Shown here: positions 57,132 through 64,000 of the stretch, in pieces
How the letters are laid out: every line of letters starts with the position of its first letter
Position numbering within the stretch: the stretch's first letter is position 1
Assembly (NCBI RefSeq): GCF_014280435.1
Contig: NZ_CP060388.1
Location: 3,690,001 to 3,754,000, forward strand
From: Sphingobium sp. KCTC 72723
Lineage (GTDB): Bacteria > Pseudomonadota > Alphaproteobacteria > Sphingomonadales > Sphingomonadaceae
Reading direction: 5' to 3'
DNA: 64,000 nt
The notes under the pieces: model-generated
Told to the model about the DNA's origin: nothing
Seen by the model: only the letters and a program-made list of their open reading frames with translations
Database searches by the model: none
Made by a program: the position numbers and the translations under genes

Positions 57132-57854
57132 TCAGCCGAACAGCGTCAATATCCCGACATTATGATCCACAAAGCCCTCATAGATCATCTTGACCGCGAC
57201 ATAGACGATGACGGCCAAGCCGATATAGGCGATCCAGCGGAACCGTTCGATATATTTGGCGATGATGTTGGCCGCGATGCCCATCAGAGCGACCGACAGG
57301 ATCAGCCCGATGATGAGGATGCCCGGATGGTCTTTCGCCGCACCAGCGACCGCCAGGACGTTGTCCAGGCTCATGCTGACGTCGGCGACGGCGACGGCCC
57401 ATGCGGCGGCGGCAAAGCTCTTGGCCGGGCGCAGGCCCGACACATCATCATCGCTGGTGTCGCCCGGCGTTTCCCCGCCCCGCTTGGGGTGCAGCTCGCG
57501 CCACATCTTGAAGCTGACCCACAGCAGCAGCAGGCCACCGGCCAGAATCAGGCCGACAATCTGCATCAACTGGCTGACCACCAGCGCAAAGGCGATGCGC
57601 AGGACCAGCGCAGCGATGATGCCGATCAGGATCACCTTCTGACGCTGCGCAGCGGGCAGGCCCGCCGCCAGCGCGCCGACGACGATGGCGTTGTCACCGG
57701 CCAGCAATATGTCGATCATCAGCACCTGCCCAAAGGCGGCAAGCGCGCTGGGCGAGGTTATATTGCTGAAATCATTGACGATGTGGCCCCAGATATCGGC
57801 GGGCGAACCCAGCCCCTGAGCGGCAGCGGCGGCGGTTGTGAGAAGGTCGAACAT
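57132..57854 (-). CDS. TerC family membrane protein (YjbE type)
   Basis: 240 residues with about seven transmembrane segments. TerC signatures: DILLAGDNAIVVGALAAGL (about residues 48-66) and VSMSLDNVLAVAGAA. Conserved Asp residues in the membrane suggest metal ion handling (manganese or calcium exporters in related proteins). Linker between helices is acidic (GDTSDDDV). Lies 16 bp downstream of rho on the same strand and may share its transcript. Confidence 0.9.
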   Translation of the reverse strand: MFDLLTTAAAAAQGLGSPADIWGHIVNDFSNITSPSALAAFGQVLMIDILLAGDNAIVVGALAAGLPAAQRQKVILIGIIAALVLRIAFALVVSQLMQIVGLILAGGLLLLWVSFKMWRELHPKRGGETPGDTSDDDVSGLRPAKSFAAAAWAVAVADVSMSLDNVLAVAGAAKDHPGILIIGLILSVALMGIAANIIAKYIERFRWIAYIGLAVIVYVAVKMIYEGFVDHNVGILTLFG

Positions 57855-57870
57855 AGAGGCGCAGTCCCGC

Positions 57871-59127
57871 TTACTGGTTCATCGAATCGAAGAAATCTTC
57901 GTTGGTCTTGGAATCCTTCATCTTGTCGAGCAGGAATTCCATCGCGTCGATCGTACCCATCTGCATCAGGATACGGCGCAGCACCCACATCTTGGACAGC
58001 TTGGCCTTGTCGACCAGCAATTCTTCCTTGCGGGTGCCGGATTTGCCAACGTCCAGCGCCGGGAAGATGCGCTTGTCCGCGACCTTGCGGTCCAGCACGA
58101 TTTCCGAATTGCCGGTGCCTTTGAACTCTTCGAAGATGACTTCGTCCATGCGGCTGCCCGTGTCGATCAGGGCTGTGGCGATGATCGAGAGCGAACCGCC
58201 TTCCTCGATATTGCGCGCCGCGCCGAAGAAGCGCTTGGGCCGCTGGAGCGCGTTGGCGTCCACACCGCCGGTCAGCACCTTGCCCGACGAAGGGACGACA
58301 GTGTTGTAGGCGCGGCCAAGGCGCGTGATCGAATCGAGCAGGATGACGACATCCTTCTTATGCTCGACCAAACGCTTGGCCTTTTCGATCACCATTTCGG
58401 CGACCTGGACGTGGCGGGTGGCCGGTTCGTCGAAGGTGGAGGAGACGACTTCGCCCTTCACGCTGCGCTGCATGTCGGTAACTTCTTCGGGCCGCTCGTC
58501 GATCAACAGGACGATCAGGAACACTTCAGGATGATTGTCGGTGATGGCCTTGGCGATGTTTTGCAGCATCACCGTCTTGCCGACGCGCGGCGGCGCGACG
58601 ATCAGCGTGCGCTGGCCCTTGCCCTGCGGCGACACGATATCGATGACGCGCGCCGACTTGTCCTTCTGGGTCGGATCATAGGGGTCCAGCGTCAGCTTCT
58701 GCTCAGGATAGAGCGGCGTCAGATTGTCGAAATTCACGCGATGGCGGACCACATCGGGATCGTCGAAATTGACCGTGTTGAGCTTTACCAGCGCGAAATA
58801 GCGCTCGCCATCCTTGGGCGCGCGGATTTCACCGTCCACCGTGTCGCCGGTGCGCAGGCCAAAGCGGCGCACCTGATTGGGCGAAACATAAATATCGTCG
58901 GGACCGGCCAGGAAGTTGGCCTCCGGGCTGCGCAGGAAGCCGAAGCCGTCGGGCAGCACCTCGATCGTGCCTTCGCCCATGATCTGTTCGCCATTTTCGG
59001 CCTCCGCCTTCAAAATCGCGAACATCAGATCCTGTTTGCGCAGGGTCGATGCACCCTCCACGCCCAGTTCTTCGGCAAGCTGCACGAGGTCTGCGGGCGC
59101 TGTCTTTTTAAGATCTTTCAGGTGCAT
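57871..59127 (-). CDS. rho: Transcription termination factor Rho
   Basis: 418 residues. RNA-dependent ATPase hexamer that releases transcripts. N-terminal domain with [20 protein letters not shown], cold-shock-like RNA-binding domain ([20 protein letters not shown]), Walker A APPRVGKT and Walker [15 protein letters not shown]. Standard length for alphaproteobacteria. Upstream 59128-59394 (267 bp) is non-coding; a 6-bp hairpin cccggt/accggg (59182-59199) lies in the rho leader, about 55-72 nt before the start. Confidence 0.98.
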   Translation of the reverse strand: MHLKDLKKTAPADLVQLAEELGVEGASTLRKQDLMFAILKAEAENGEQIMGEGTIEVLPDGFGFLRSPEANFLAGPDDIYVSPNQVRRFGLRTGDTVDGEIRAPKDGERYFALVKLNTVNFDDPDVVRHRVNFDNLTPLYPEQKLTLDPYDPTQKDKSARVIDIVSPQGKGQRTLIVAPPRVGKTVMLQNIAKAITDNHPEVFLIVLLIDERPEEVTDMQRSVKGEVVSSTFDEPATRHVQVAEMVIEKAKRLVEHKKDVVILLDSITRLGRAYNTVVPSSGKVLTGGVDANALQRPKRFFGAARNIEEGGSLSIIATALIDTGSRMDEVIFEEFKGTGNSEIVLDRKVADKRIFPALDVGKSGTRKEELLVDKAKLSKMWVLRRILMQMGTIDAMEFLLDKMKDSKTNEDFFDSMNQ

Positions 59128-59394
59128 TGCGAGTCGGTCCGATGGCGAGAGGAGGAGAATAGCCGGAAAAGGAATATATTGCCCGGTCAGGATACCGGGA
59201 AAGCCTTGGCCCAGGACGGGCTAGGGTTGATTATTTGGCGTTTAGCGATCCGCAACCCGCCAAGTCAAGGCGTGACAGGCAATATCGGGCAGTAAAAGGC
59301 CGGTTTCCGGGCGATATGGGACGATGCGCGGCATTGATGCGGCAGGACAAGCTTCATGATATAAGGATCGCCATAATATAGGAAGGATGCGGAT

Positions 59395-60354
59395 ATGGGA
59401 CGGGCGCGCGCGCTGCTGGGCATGGCCCTGATGCTGCCTGCCGTCATGGCCCATCCCCCCGGCGTGGCGCAGGATGCGCTGGACCCTGCGACCCCGCCGG
59501 TGGTGGTGCGCACCGGCCCCGACCCCGATGATCGCGTGACGATCCCCATCCGCATCGGCGGCAAGGGACCATGGCATTTCATCATCGACACCGGATCACA
59601 ACGCACCGTCATCGCCAGCGATCTGGCGCGTGAGCTGGCGCTGGTGCCGGGGCGCAGCGTGACGATAGTGTCGATGACCGGGCGCAGCGAGGCAGGGACC
59701 GTGGCCGTCCCCCGGCTGGATTTCGCCGGCAGCGCGATCGACGATATCGAAGCGCCGGTGCTGGACGGCGAACATCTGGGCGCGCCGGGGTTGCTGGGGC
59801 TGGACAGCCTGCACGCCAAACGGGTGACGCTGGATTTCCGCAAAGGCCAGATGGCGATCAGCGACAGCCGCCCCAACCGCCGCGCCGCGACCGATCCCGA
59901 TGCGATCGTGGTGGAAGCGCGTCGGCGTAAAGGGCAGTTGATCCTGCTCGATTCCGAAGTGAACGGGATGCGAGTCGCCATCATGCTGGATACCGGCAGC
60001 AATATCAGCATCGGCAATCTGGCGCTGCGCGACCGGCTGACCGCGAAAAAGCGCGCGCCCGCGATGGTGGAAGCGACGCTGACCAGCGTGACCGGCGGGC
60101 AGTTGACGGGACAGGTCGGGCGGATCGGGTCGGTGCGGATGGGCCGGGTCAACCTGACGCAGGTGCCGGTATTGTTCGCCGACGCCAGCCCCTTTGCCGA
60201 ACTGGGGATGCAGGACAAACCGGCGCTGCTGCTGGGAATCAGCGCGCTGCGCATTTTCGACCGGGTGGCGATCGACTTCGGGCGGGGCAAGGTGGACTTC
60301 CTGCTGCCCGATGCCAGCGCGGGGGCAATGACGCAGCTGGCAGCGCTCCCCTAA
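59395..60354 (+). CDS. Secreted retropepsin-like aspartic protease with two DTGS motifs
   Basis: 319 residues. An N-terminal signal sequence (ALLGMALMLPAVMA) precedes two copies of a retropepsin-type fold. Repeat 1, about residues 45-155, contains FIIDTGSQRT and ends GLDSLHAKRVTLDFRKGQM; repeat 2, about 180-305, contains IMLDTGSNIS and ends GISALRIFDRVAIDFGRGKV. Retropepsins need two DTG loops, one per monomer; here both are on one chain, as in pepsins. Upstream, AGGAAGG with 7-nt spacing and an AT-rich cataatata give a good start site. Probably periplasmic. Target unknown. Confidence 0.85.
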   Translation: MGRARALLGMALMLPAVMAHPPGVAQDALDPATPPVVVRTGPDPDDRVTIPIRIGGKGPWHFIIDTGSQRTVIASDLARELALVPGRSVTIVSMTGRSEAGTVAVPRLDFAGSAIDDIEAPVLDGEHLGAPGLLGLDSLHAKRVTLDFRKGQMAISDSRPNRRAATDPDAIVVEARRRKGQLILLDSEVNGMRVAIMLDTGSNISIGNLALRDRLTAKKRAPAMVEATLTSVTGGQLTGQVGRIGSVRMGRVNLTQVPVLFADASPFAELGMQDKPALLLGISALRIFDRVAIDFGRGKVDFLLPDASAGAMTQLAALP

Positions 60355-60365
60355 GGGCTTGCCCT

Positions 60366-62447
60366 TCACGGCGTGGGGCGTGTCGCCGGGGGCTGGCGCT
60401 GGCGGTCGCGGCCCAGCACATTGTCGATCCACTGCTGGTCGATCCGCTGCGGCGGCGCACGTTCCTCAGGATCGACTTCCAGTTCCGGGTCGTCCTGGCC
60501 CTGCGGCTCCTCAGCGCGGGGCCGTTCGATCGGCAGGCCGTTTTCATCGACCATCATGCCGCCCTCGCTCGTGCCGTCGGGGGTGCCATAATAGGCTTCC
60601 TCGTCCGGTTCCAACTGCCATTCGGGCAGAGTCACTTGCGTTTCAAACTGTTCCACCGGGCGTTTGGCGACCGCGACCTTCATATAATCGGCAAAGGCGC
60701 GGGCGGGCGCGCGACCACCCTGTAGCACGCCGACGGCGCGCGCATCGTCGCGGCCCATCCAGACGCCTGTGGTGATGCCGCTGGAAAAGCCCAGGAACCA
60801 GCCATCCTTGTTGCTGCTGGTCGTGCCGGTCTTGCCCGCCACGGGGCGGCCGATCTGCGCCGCCTTGCCAGTGCCAGTGGACACAGCGGTCTGCATCAGG
60901 TCAGTCATCCCCGCCGCGACCCATGGGGCGACGAGGACGCGGCTGGTATCGTCCTGATGCTCATAAAGCAGGCGACCGTCCGCCGTCGTTACCTTGGTAA
61001 TGCCATAAGGCACAACGGCGATCCCCTTGCGCGCGATCGAGGCGAAAGCGCGCGTCATGTCGATCAGGCGGACGTCCGACGTCCCCAGCACCATCGACGG
61101 ATGCGTGTTGATAGGCGTGGTCACGCCGAAACGGCGGGCCATGTCGGCAACGGTGGGGAAGCCCACTTCCACACCCAGCTTCGCTGCGACCGTGTTGATC
61201 GAATAGGCAAAGGCCGTGCGGATATCGATATCGCCCGAAAAACGCCCCGAACTGTTGCGCGGTTTCCAACCGTTGATGTCGACCGGCTCGTCGGTAACGC
61301 CGGTATCGGGCGTATAGCCCCCCTCCAGCGCGGCCATGTAGACGAAGATTTTCCACGCCGATCCCGGCTGGCGCGTGGCGGTGGTGGCGCGGTTATAGTT
61401 GGAACTGACATAGTCCAGCCCGCCGACCATCGCGCGCACTGCCCCATCACGGTCGAGCGACACCAGCGCACCCTGCGTATTGGATGGCACATTGGCCTGA
61501 ATCGCCGCCGTCGCCGCCTTCTGCATGTTGAGGTCGATGGTGGTATAGACTTCCAGCGGTTCGTTGGGTTCATCGACCAGCACATCGATCTGCGGCAATG
61601 CCCAGTCCGTGAAATAACGCACGCTGTTCTGCGGCGGTTCGGGGGCCAGCTTGACGCCTTGCACATCGGCAGCGGCGCGATCCGCCGCGCTGATGACGCC
61701 ATTGTCGCGCATCAGGTCCAGCACCACGCCCGCCCGACCCAACGCTGCTTCGGCGTCGGCGGTGGGCGAGTAGCTGGATGGTGCCTTGACCAGTCCCGCG
61801 ATAATCGCAGCTTCGGGCAGGTCCAGCGTGGTCGCGCTATGGCCGAAAAATTTGCGGCTGGCCGCGTCGATGCCATAGGCACCGCCGCCGAAATACACCT
61901 TGTTGAGGTAGAGTTCGAGGATCTGCCGCTTGGAGAATTTACGCTCCAGCGCCATTGCCAGCACCATTTCACGGACCTTGCGGCCCCAGCTATAGCTGTT
62001 GTTGAGGAAGATGTTGCGCGTCACCTGCTGGGTGATGGTCGATGCGCCCTGCCAGCGACGCCCCTTGCCCCGGTTTTCCAGCGCGACCCAGGCCGCTCGC
62101 GCCATGCCGACCGGATCGACGCCGGGATGCAGGTAGAAACGCTTGTCCTCGGTCGAAACCATCGCATCGACCATGACGGTCGGAATCTGGCCATAGTCCA
62201 GCCAGCGCCCGAAACTTGGCCCCAGCGATACGATGACGCTGCCGTCAGCGGCATGAACGCGGATCATCTGGCCGTTCGGGGAGGATTTGAGGGAGGCATA
62301 GTCAGGCAAAGACTGCATCGCCACCACCACGGCGATGACGACCGCGATCAGCCCCGCGACGCTTGCCGCCACGCCGATCTTCAGACCGCGCATCAGCCAC
62401 TTCTTCACCCCGACGGGCTTGTCCTTGCTCTTGCCTGATCGTGCCAT
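60366..62447 (-). CDS. Class A penicillin-binding protein (PBP1A-type transglycosylase/transpeptidase)
   Basis: 693 residues. One transmembrane helix (about residues 27-45), then the GT51 glycosyltransferase with catalytic EDKRFYLHPGVDPVG and QGASTITQQVTRN, then the transpeptidase with SxxK in RQPGSAWKIFVY, SxN in YSINT and KTGTTSS. Polymerises glycan and cross-links peptidoglycan. Unlike the common PGSxFKPF motif, the residues around the active Ser are GSAWKIF. The C-terminal tail is acidic and Pro-rich. The stop lies 11 bp from the convergent protease stop. Confidence 0.94.
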   Translation of the reverse strand: MARSGKSKDKPVGVKKWLMRGLKIGVAASVAGLIAVVIAVVVAMQSLPDYASLKSSPNGQMIRVHAADGSVIVSLGPSFGRWLDYGQIPTVMVDAMVSTEDKRFYLHPGVDPVGMARAAWVALENRGKGRRWQGASTITQQVTRNIFLNNSYSWGRKVREMVLAMALERKFSKRQILELYLNKVYFGGGAYGIDAASRKFFGHSATTLDLPEAAIIAGLVKAPSSYSPTADAEAALGRAGVVLDLMRDNGVISAADRAAADVQGVKLAPEPPQNSVRYFTDWALPQIDVLVDEPNEPLEVYTTIDLNMQKAATAAIQANVPSNTQGALVSLDRDGAVRAMVGGLDYVSSNYNRATTATRQPGSAWKIFVYMAALEGGYTPDTGVTDEPVDINGWKPRNSSGRFSGDIDIRTAFAYSINTVAAKLGVEVGFPTVADMARRFGVTTPINTHPSMVLGTSDVRLIDMTRAFASIARKGIAVVPYGITKVTTADGRLLYEHQDDTSRVLVAPWVAAGMTDLMQTAVSTGTGKAAQIGRPVAGKTGTTSSNKDGWFLGFSSGITTGVWMGRDDARAVGVLQGGRAPARAFADYMKVAVAKRPVEQFETQVTLPEWQLEPDEEAYYGTPDGTSEGGMMVDENGLPIERPRAEEPQGQDDPELEVDPEERAPPQRIDQQWIDNVLGRDRQRQPPATRPTP

Positions 62448-62569
62448 CTGTGCCGCCCCGGATACCCGCTAATCCCGGCGCGGGCCAGCGCAAATACTGC
62501 GCGGCCCCGTCAAAAAGCCGGGATAGCCTCCATGATGATCAGCGGTTTACCGGCGATGAACGCGGGCTT

Positions 62570-62974
62570 TCATTCCGCTTCGTCGCGCGGCTTGAAATCG
62601 AGCGAGGCACTGTTCATGCAATAACGCAGGCCGCCGACGCCCGGACCATCGGGGAAGACATGGCCCAGATGCCCTTCGCAGGTGGCACAGCGCACTTCGG
62701 TACGGACCATGCCATGGCTGGCGTCGCGGATTTCCTCCACCGCGTCGATGTCCACCGGCGCGGTGAAGCTAGGCCAGCCCGAACCGCTGTCATATTTTTC
62801 GTCGGCGTCGAACAATTCCGTGCCGCACCCGGCGCAAAAATAGACGCCGTCGGCCTTATTGGCGTTATATTTGCCGGTGAAAGCGCGTTCGGTGCCGGCT
62901 TCACGCAGCATATGATATTGTTCGGGGGAAAGGCGGTCGCGCCATTCCGCGTCGGTCAGGTTGATCTTGTCCAT
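62570..62974 (-). CDS. msrB: Peptide-methionine (R)-S-oxide reductase MsrB
   Basis: 134 residues. Repairs methionine-R-sulfoxide. Two zinc-binding pairs CxxC (FCAGCG and CATCEG), substrate block [10 protein letters not shown], and the catalytic Cys in RYCMNSASL. No signal peptide, so cytoplasmic. ATG 62974 gives the standard N terminus [15 protein letters not shown]. Upstream frame extension to 63019 overlaps the neighbouring gene's end and is not needed. Confidence 0.96.
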   Translation of the reverse strand: MDKINLTDAEWRDRLSPEQYHMLREAGTERAFTGKYNANKADGVYFCAGCGTELFDADEKYDSGSGWPSFTAPVDIDAVEEIRDASHGMVRTEVRCATCEGHLGHVFPDGPGVGGLRYCMNSASLDFKPRDEAE

Positions 62975-63005
62975 GGCCGCAATATGGGCGCGCATGGCCC
63001 GCCGA

Positions 63006-64000
63006 TCAAGCGTCCGCAATGCGCGTCAGCCGCATCGCCAGCCGCGCCGCCCCCGGTGTCGCCGCCAGCGCCCTAAGCAACCCCGGATAGCGTCCCAGCG
63101 CCCGGAACCCCGCCGCCGCACGCAGCGGCGATGCCGCCCGGCGGGCGAAATCGTGCTGATAACGCGCCGCGCCGTCGCGTCCGTGCGCCTGCCAGCGATC
63201 CACTGCCGCCGCCGCGCTGGCCAGCGCGATGCCGATCCCCTCCCCCGCCAGCGACGGGATGACGGCGGCCTGATCGCCCAGCCGGTAAAGCCCCGGCCAT
63301 GTCGTCGTCGCGCGCCAGCCATAGGGTATATCGCCAATCGCATCGACATGCGCGTCGGCAGGCAGATCGCCCAGCCGGTCGGCCAGCGCAGGCGAACGAT
63401 CCGCCAGCGCGGCGATCAGTGCCAGCGGACGGCCCCCCGCTGCGCTCAACGCACTTTTGCGCACCGCCATACACAGGTTCGCGCTGCCATCCTCCTGCAA
63501 CAACAGGCCGACATAGCCACCATCGACCCAGTGCAGCTCGATCCGCCCGCCGATCAGGCGATGACGCGCAGCGCTGGCGGGCAGGCGCAGGCGCAGGCCC
63601 AGTTCCGGGTCGCCGCCGCCATGGGGACGCGCCACACCGCGCAGGTCATGCTTGCCCGTCGCCAGAAACAGCGCGTCCCAGTCGATCGCGTCGCCATCGT
63701 CCATCGTGACGGCGGTGGGGGAAAGGCTGCGCACGCTATGGCCCAGCCGGAACGCCACGCCCGCCTGTTCGGCGGCAGCGCGCAATACCGTGTCGAGCCG
63801 GTGTCGCGACAGGCCCATGCCCGGCGCGGGCAGCGGCAGGACAATCTCCCGCCCGCCCGCAAACAGCGCTAGGGTGTGAATCGCATGGCCACCCAGCGCC
63901 TGCACCTCGATGCCCAGCGCGCCAATCTGCGCCAGTGTCGCCCAGCTGAGGAAACCACCGCACAGCGCATCGCCCGGCTCGACCTGCCGGTCGATCAGCA
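63006..64000 (-). CDS. FAD-dependent oxidoreductase, N terminus beyond window
   Basis: The frame is open from the stop at 63006 through the end of the window, so about 330 residues are seen and the FAD-binding N terminus is missing. The visible part has [18 protein letters not shown] near the edge, [16 protein letters not shown], and the C-terminal FAD contact [20 protein letters not shown], as in geranylgeranyl-reductase-like and aromatic monooxygenase-like flavoproteins. Substrate unknown; the rest of its cluster lies to the right of this window. It is 31 bp upstream of msrB on the same strand. Confidence 0.82.
   Translation of the reverse strand, partial: LIDRQVEPGDALCGGFLSWATLAQIGALGIEVQALGGHAIHTLALFAGGREIVLPLPAPGMGLSRHRLDTVLRAAAEQAGVAFRLGHSVRSLSPTAVTMDDGDAIDWDALFLATGKHDLRGVARPHGGGDPELGLRLRLPASAARHRLIGGRIELHWVDGGYVGLLLQEDGSANLCMAVRKSALSAAGGRPLALIAALADRSPALADRLGDLPADAHVDAIGDIPYGWRATTTWPGLYRLGDQAAVIPSLAGEGIGIALASAAAAVDRWQAHGRDGAARYQHDFARRAASPLRAAAGFRALGRYPGLLRALAATPGAARLAMRLTRIADA

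Overview
This 64-kb window is a chromosomal segment of a high-GC alphaproteobacterium, most likely a member of the Sphingomonadaceae (Sphingomonas/Sphingobium group). I infer this from the protein types, the rho-mnmE-mnmG-rsmG-parA-parB order, and short palindromic repeats of a kind I associate with sphingomonads. I see no insertion sequence, prophage, CRISPR array or rRNA operon. Almost all the DNA is coding, and most genes are core housekeeping genes.

Layout. 1-5.8 kb: tail of an integral membrane protein (possibly a flippase), a CBS-domain protein, a small membrane protein with an acyl-CoA thioesterase, two tandem secreted DUF4139 paralogues, and a DUF4167 protein with a repetitive tail. 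5.8-9.1 kb: a coupled translation operon hisS-prfA-prmC, in which the last third of hisS is strikingly AT-rich. 9.2-16.5 kb: M61 peptidase, ppa, a MocR regulator divergent from its YczE-type membrane partner, a secreted beta-propeller protein, DUF1993 and an SH3-like lipoprotein. 16.5-22 kb: gyrB, a lipoprotein gene carrying a parS-like site, and a catalase/ankyrin pair. 22-27.6 kb: Lhr-type helicase, PLP trans-sulfuration enzyme, 2-hydroxyacid dehydrogenase, HAD phosphatase. 27.7-31.3 kb: a four-gene Mla-type lipid transport operon. 31.3-39.1 kb: glnD, mutS and the malic enzyme maeB.

39.2-42.7 kb is the most accessory-looking part: a flavin reductase, then a translationally coupled polysaccharide deacetylase and ATP-grasp ligase, converging on a low-molecular-weight phosphotyrosine phosphatase next to tRNA-Ser(GCT). 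43-49.3 kb: DUF1134/EipA protein, dinB, DUF177, a Cbp3-like cytochrome bc1 assembly chaperone, bamE and pepN. 49.4-55.2 kb: DUF6489-mnmE-mnmG-rsmG-parA-parB, with four genes joined by 4-bp overlaps and two parS-like sites. 55.3-64 kb: dienelactone hydrolase, quinone oxidoreductase, TerC, rho, a single-chain aspartic protease with two DTGS motifs, a class A penicillin-binding protein, msrB and a truncated FAD-dependent oxidoreductase.

Three 16-bp parS-like palindromes (19.26, 51.70 and 53.65 kb) suggest the region is close to the replication origin and is organised by ParB. The best leads are the anomalous hisS 3' end, the deacetylase/ATP-grasp/phosphatase cluster, the internally duplicated aspartic protease, a candidate MocR operator, and a folded leader in front of the DUF4167 gene.
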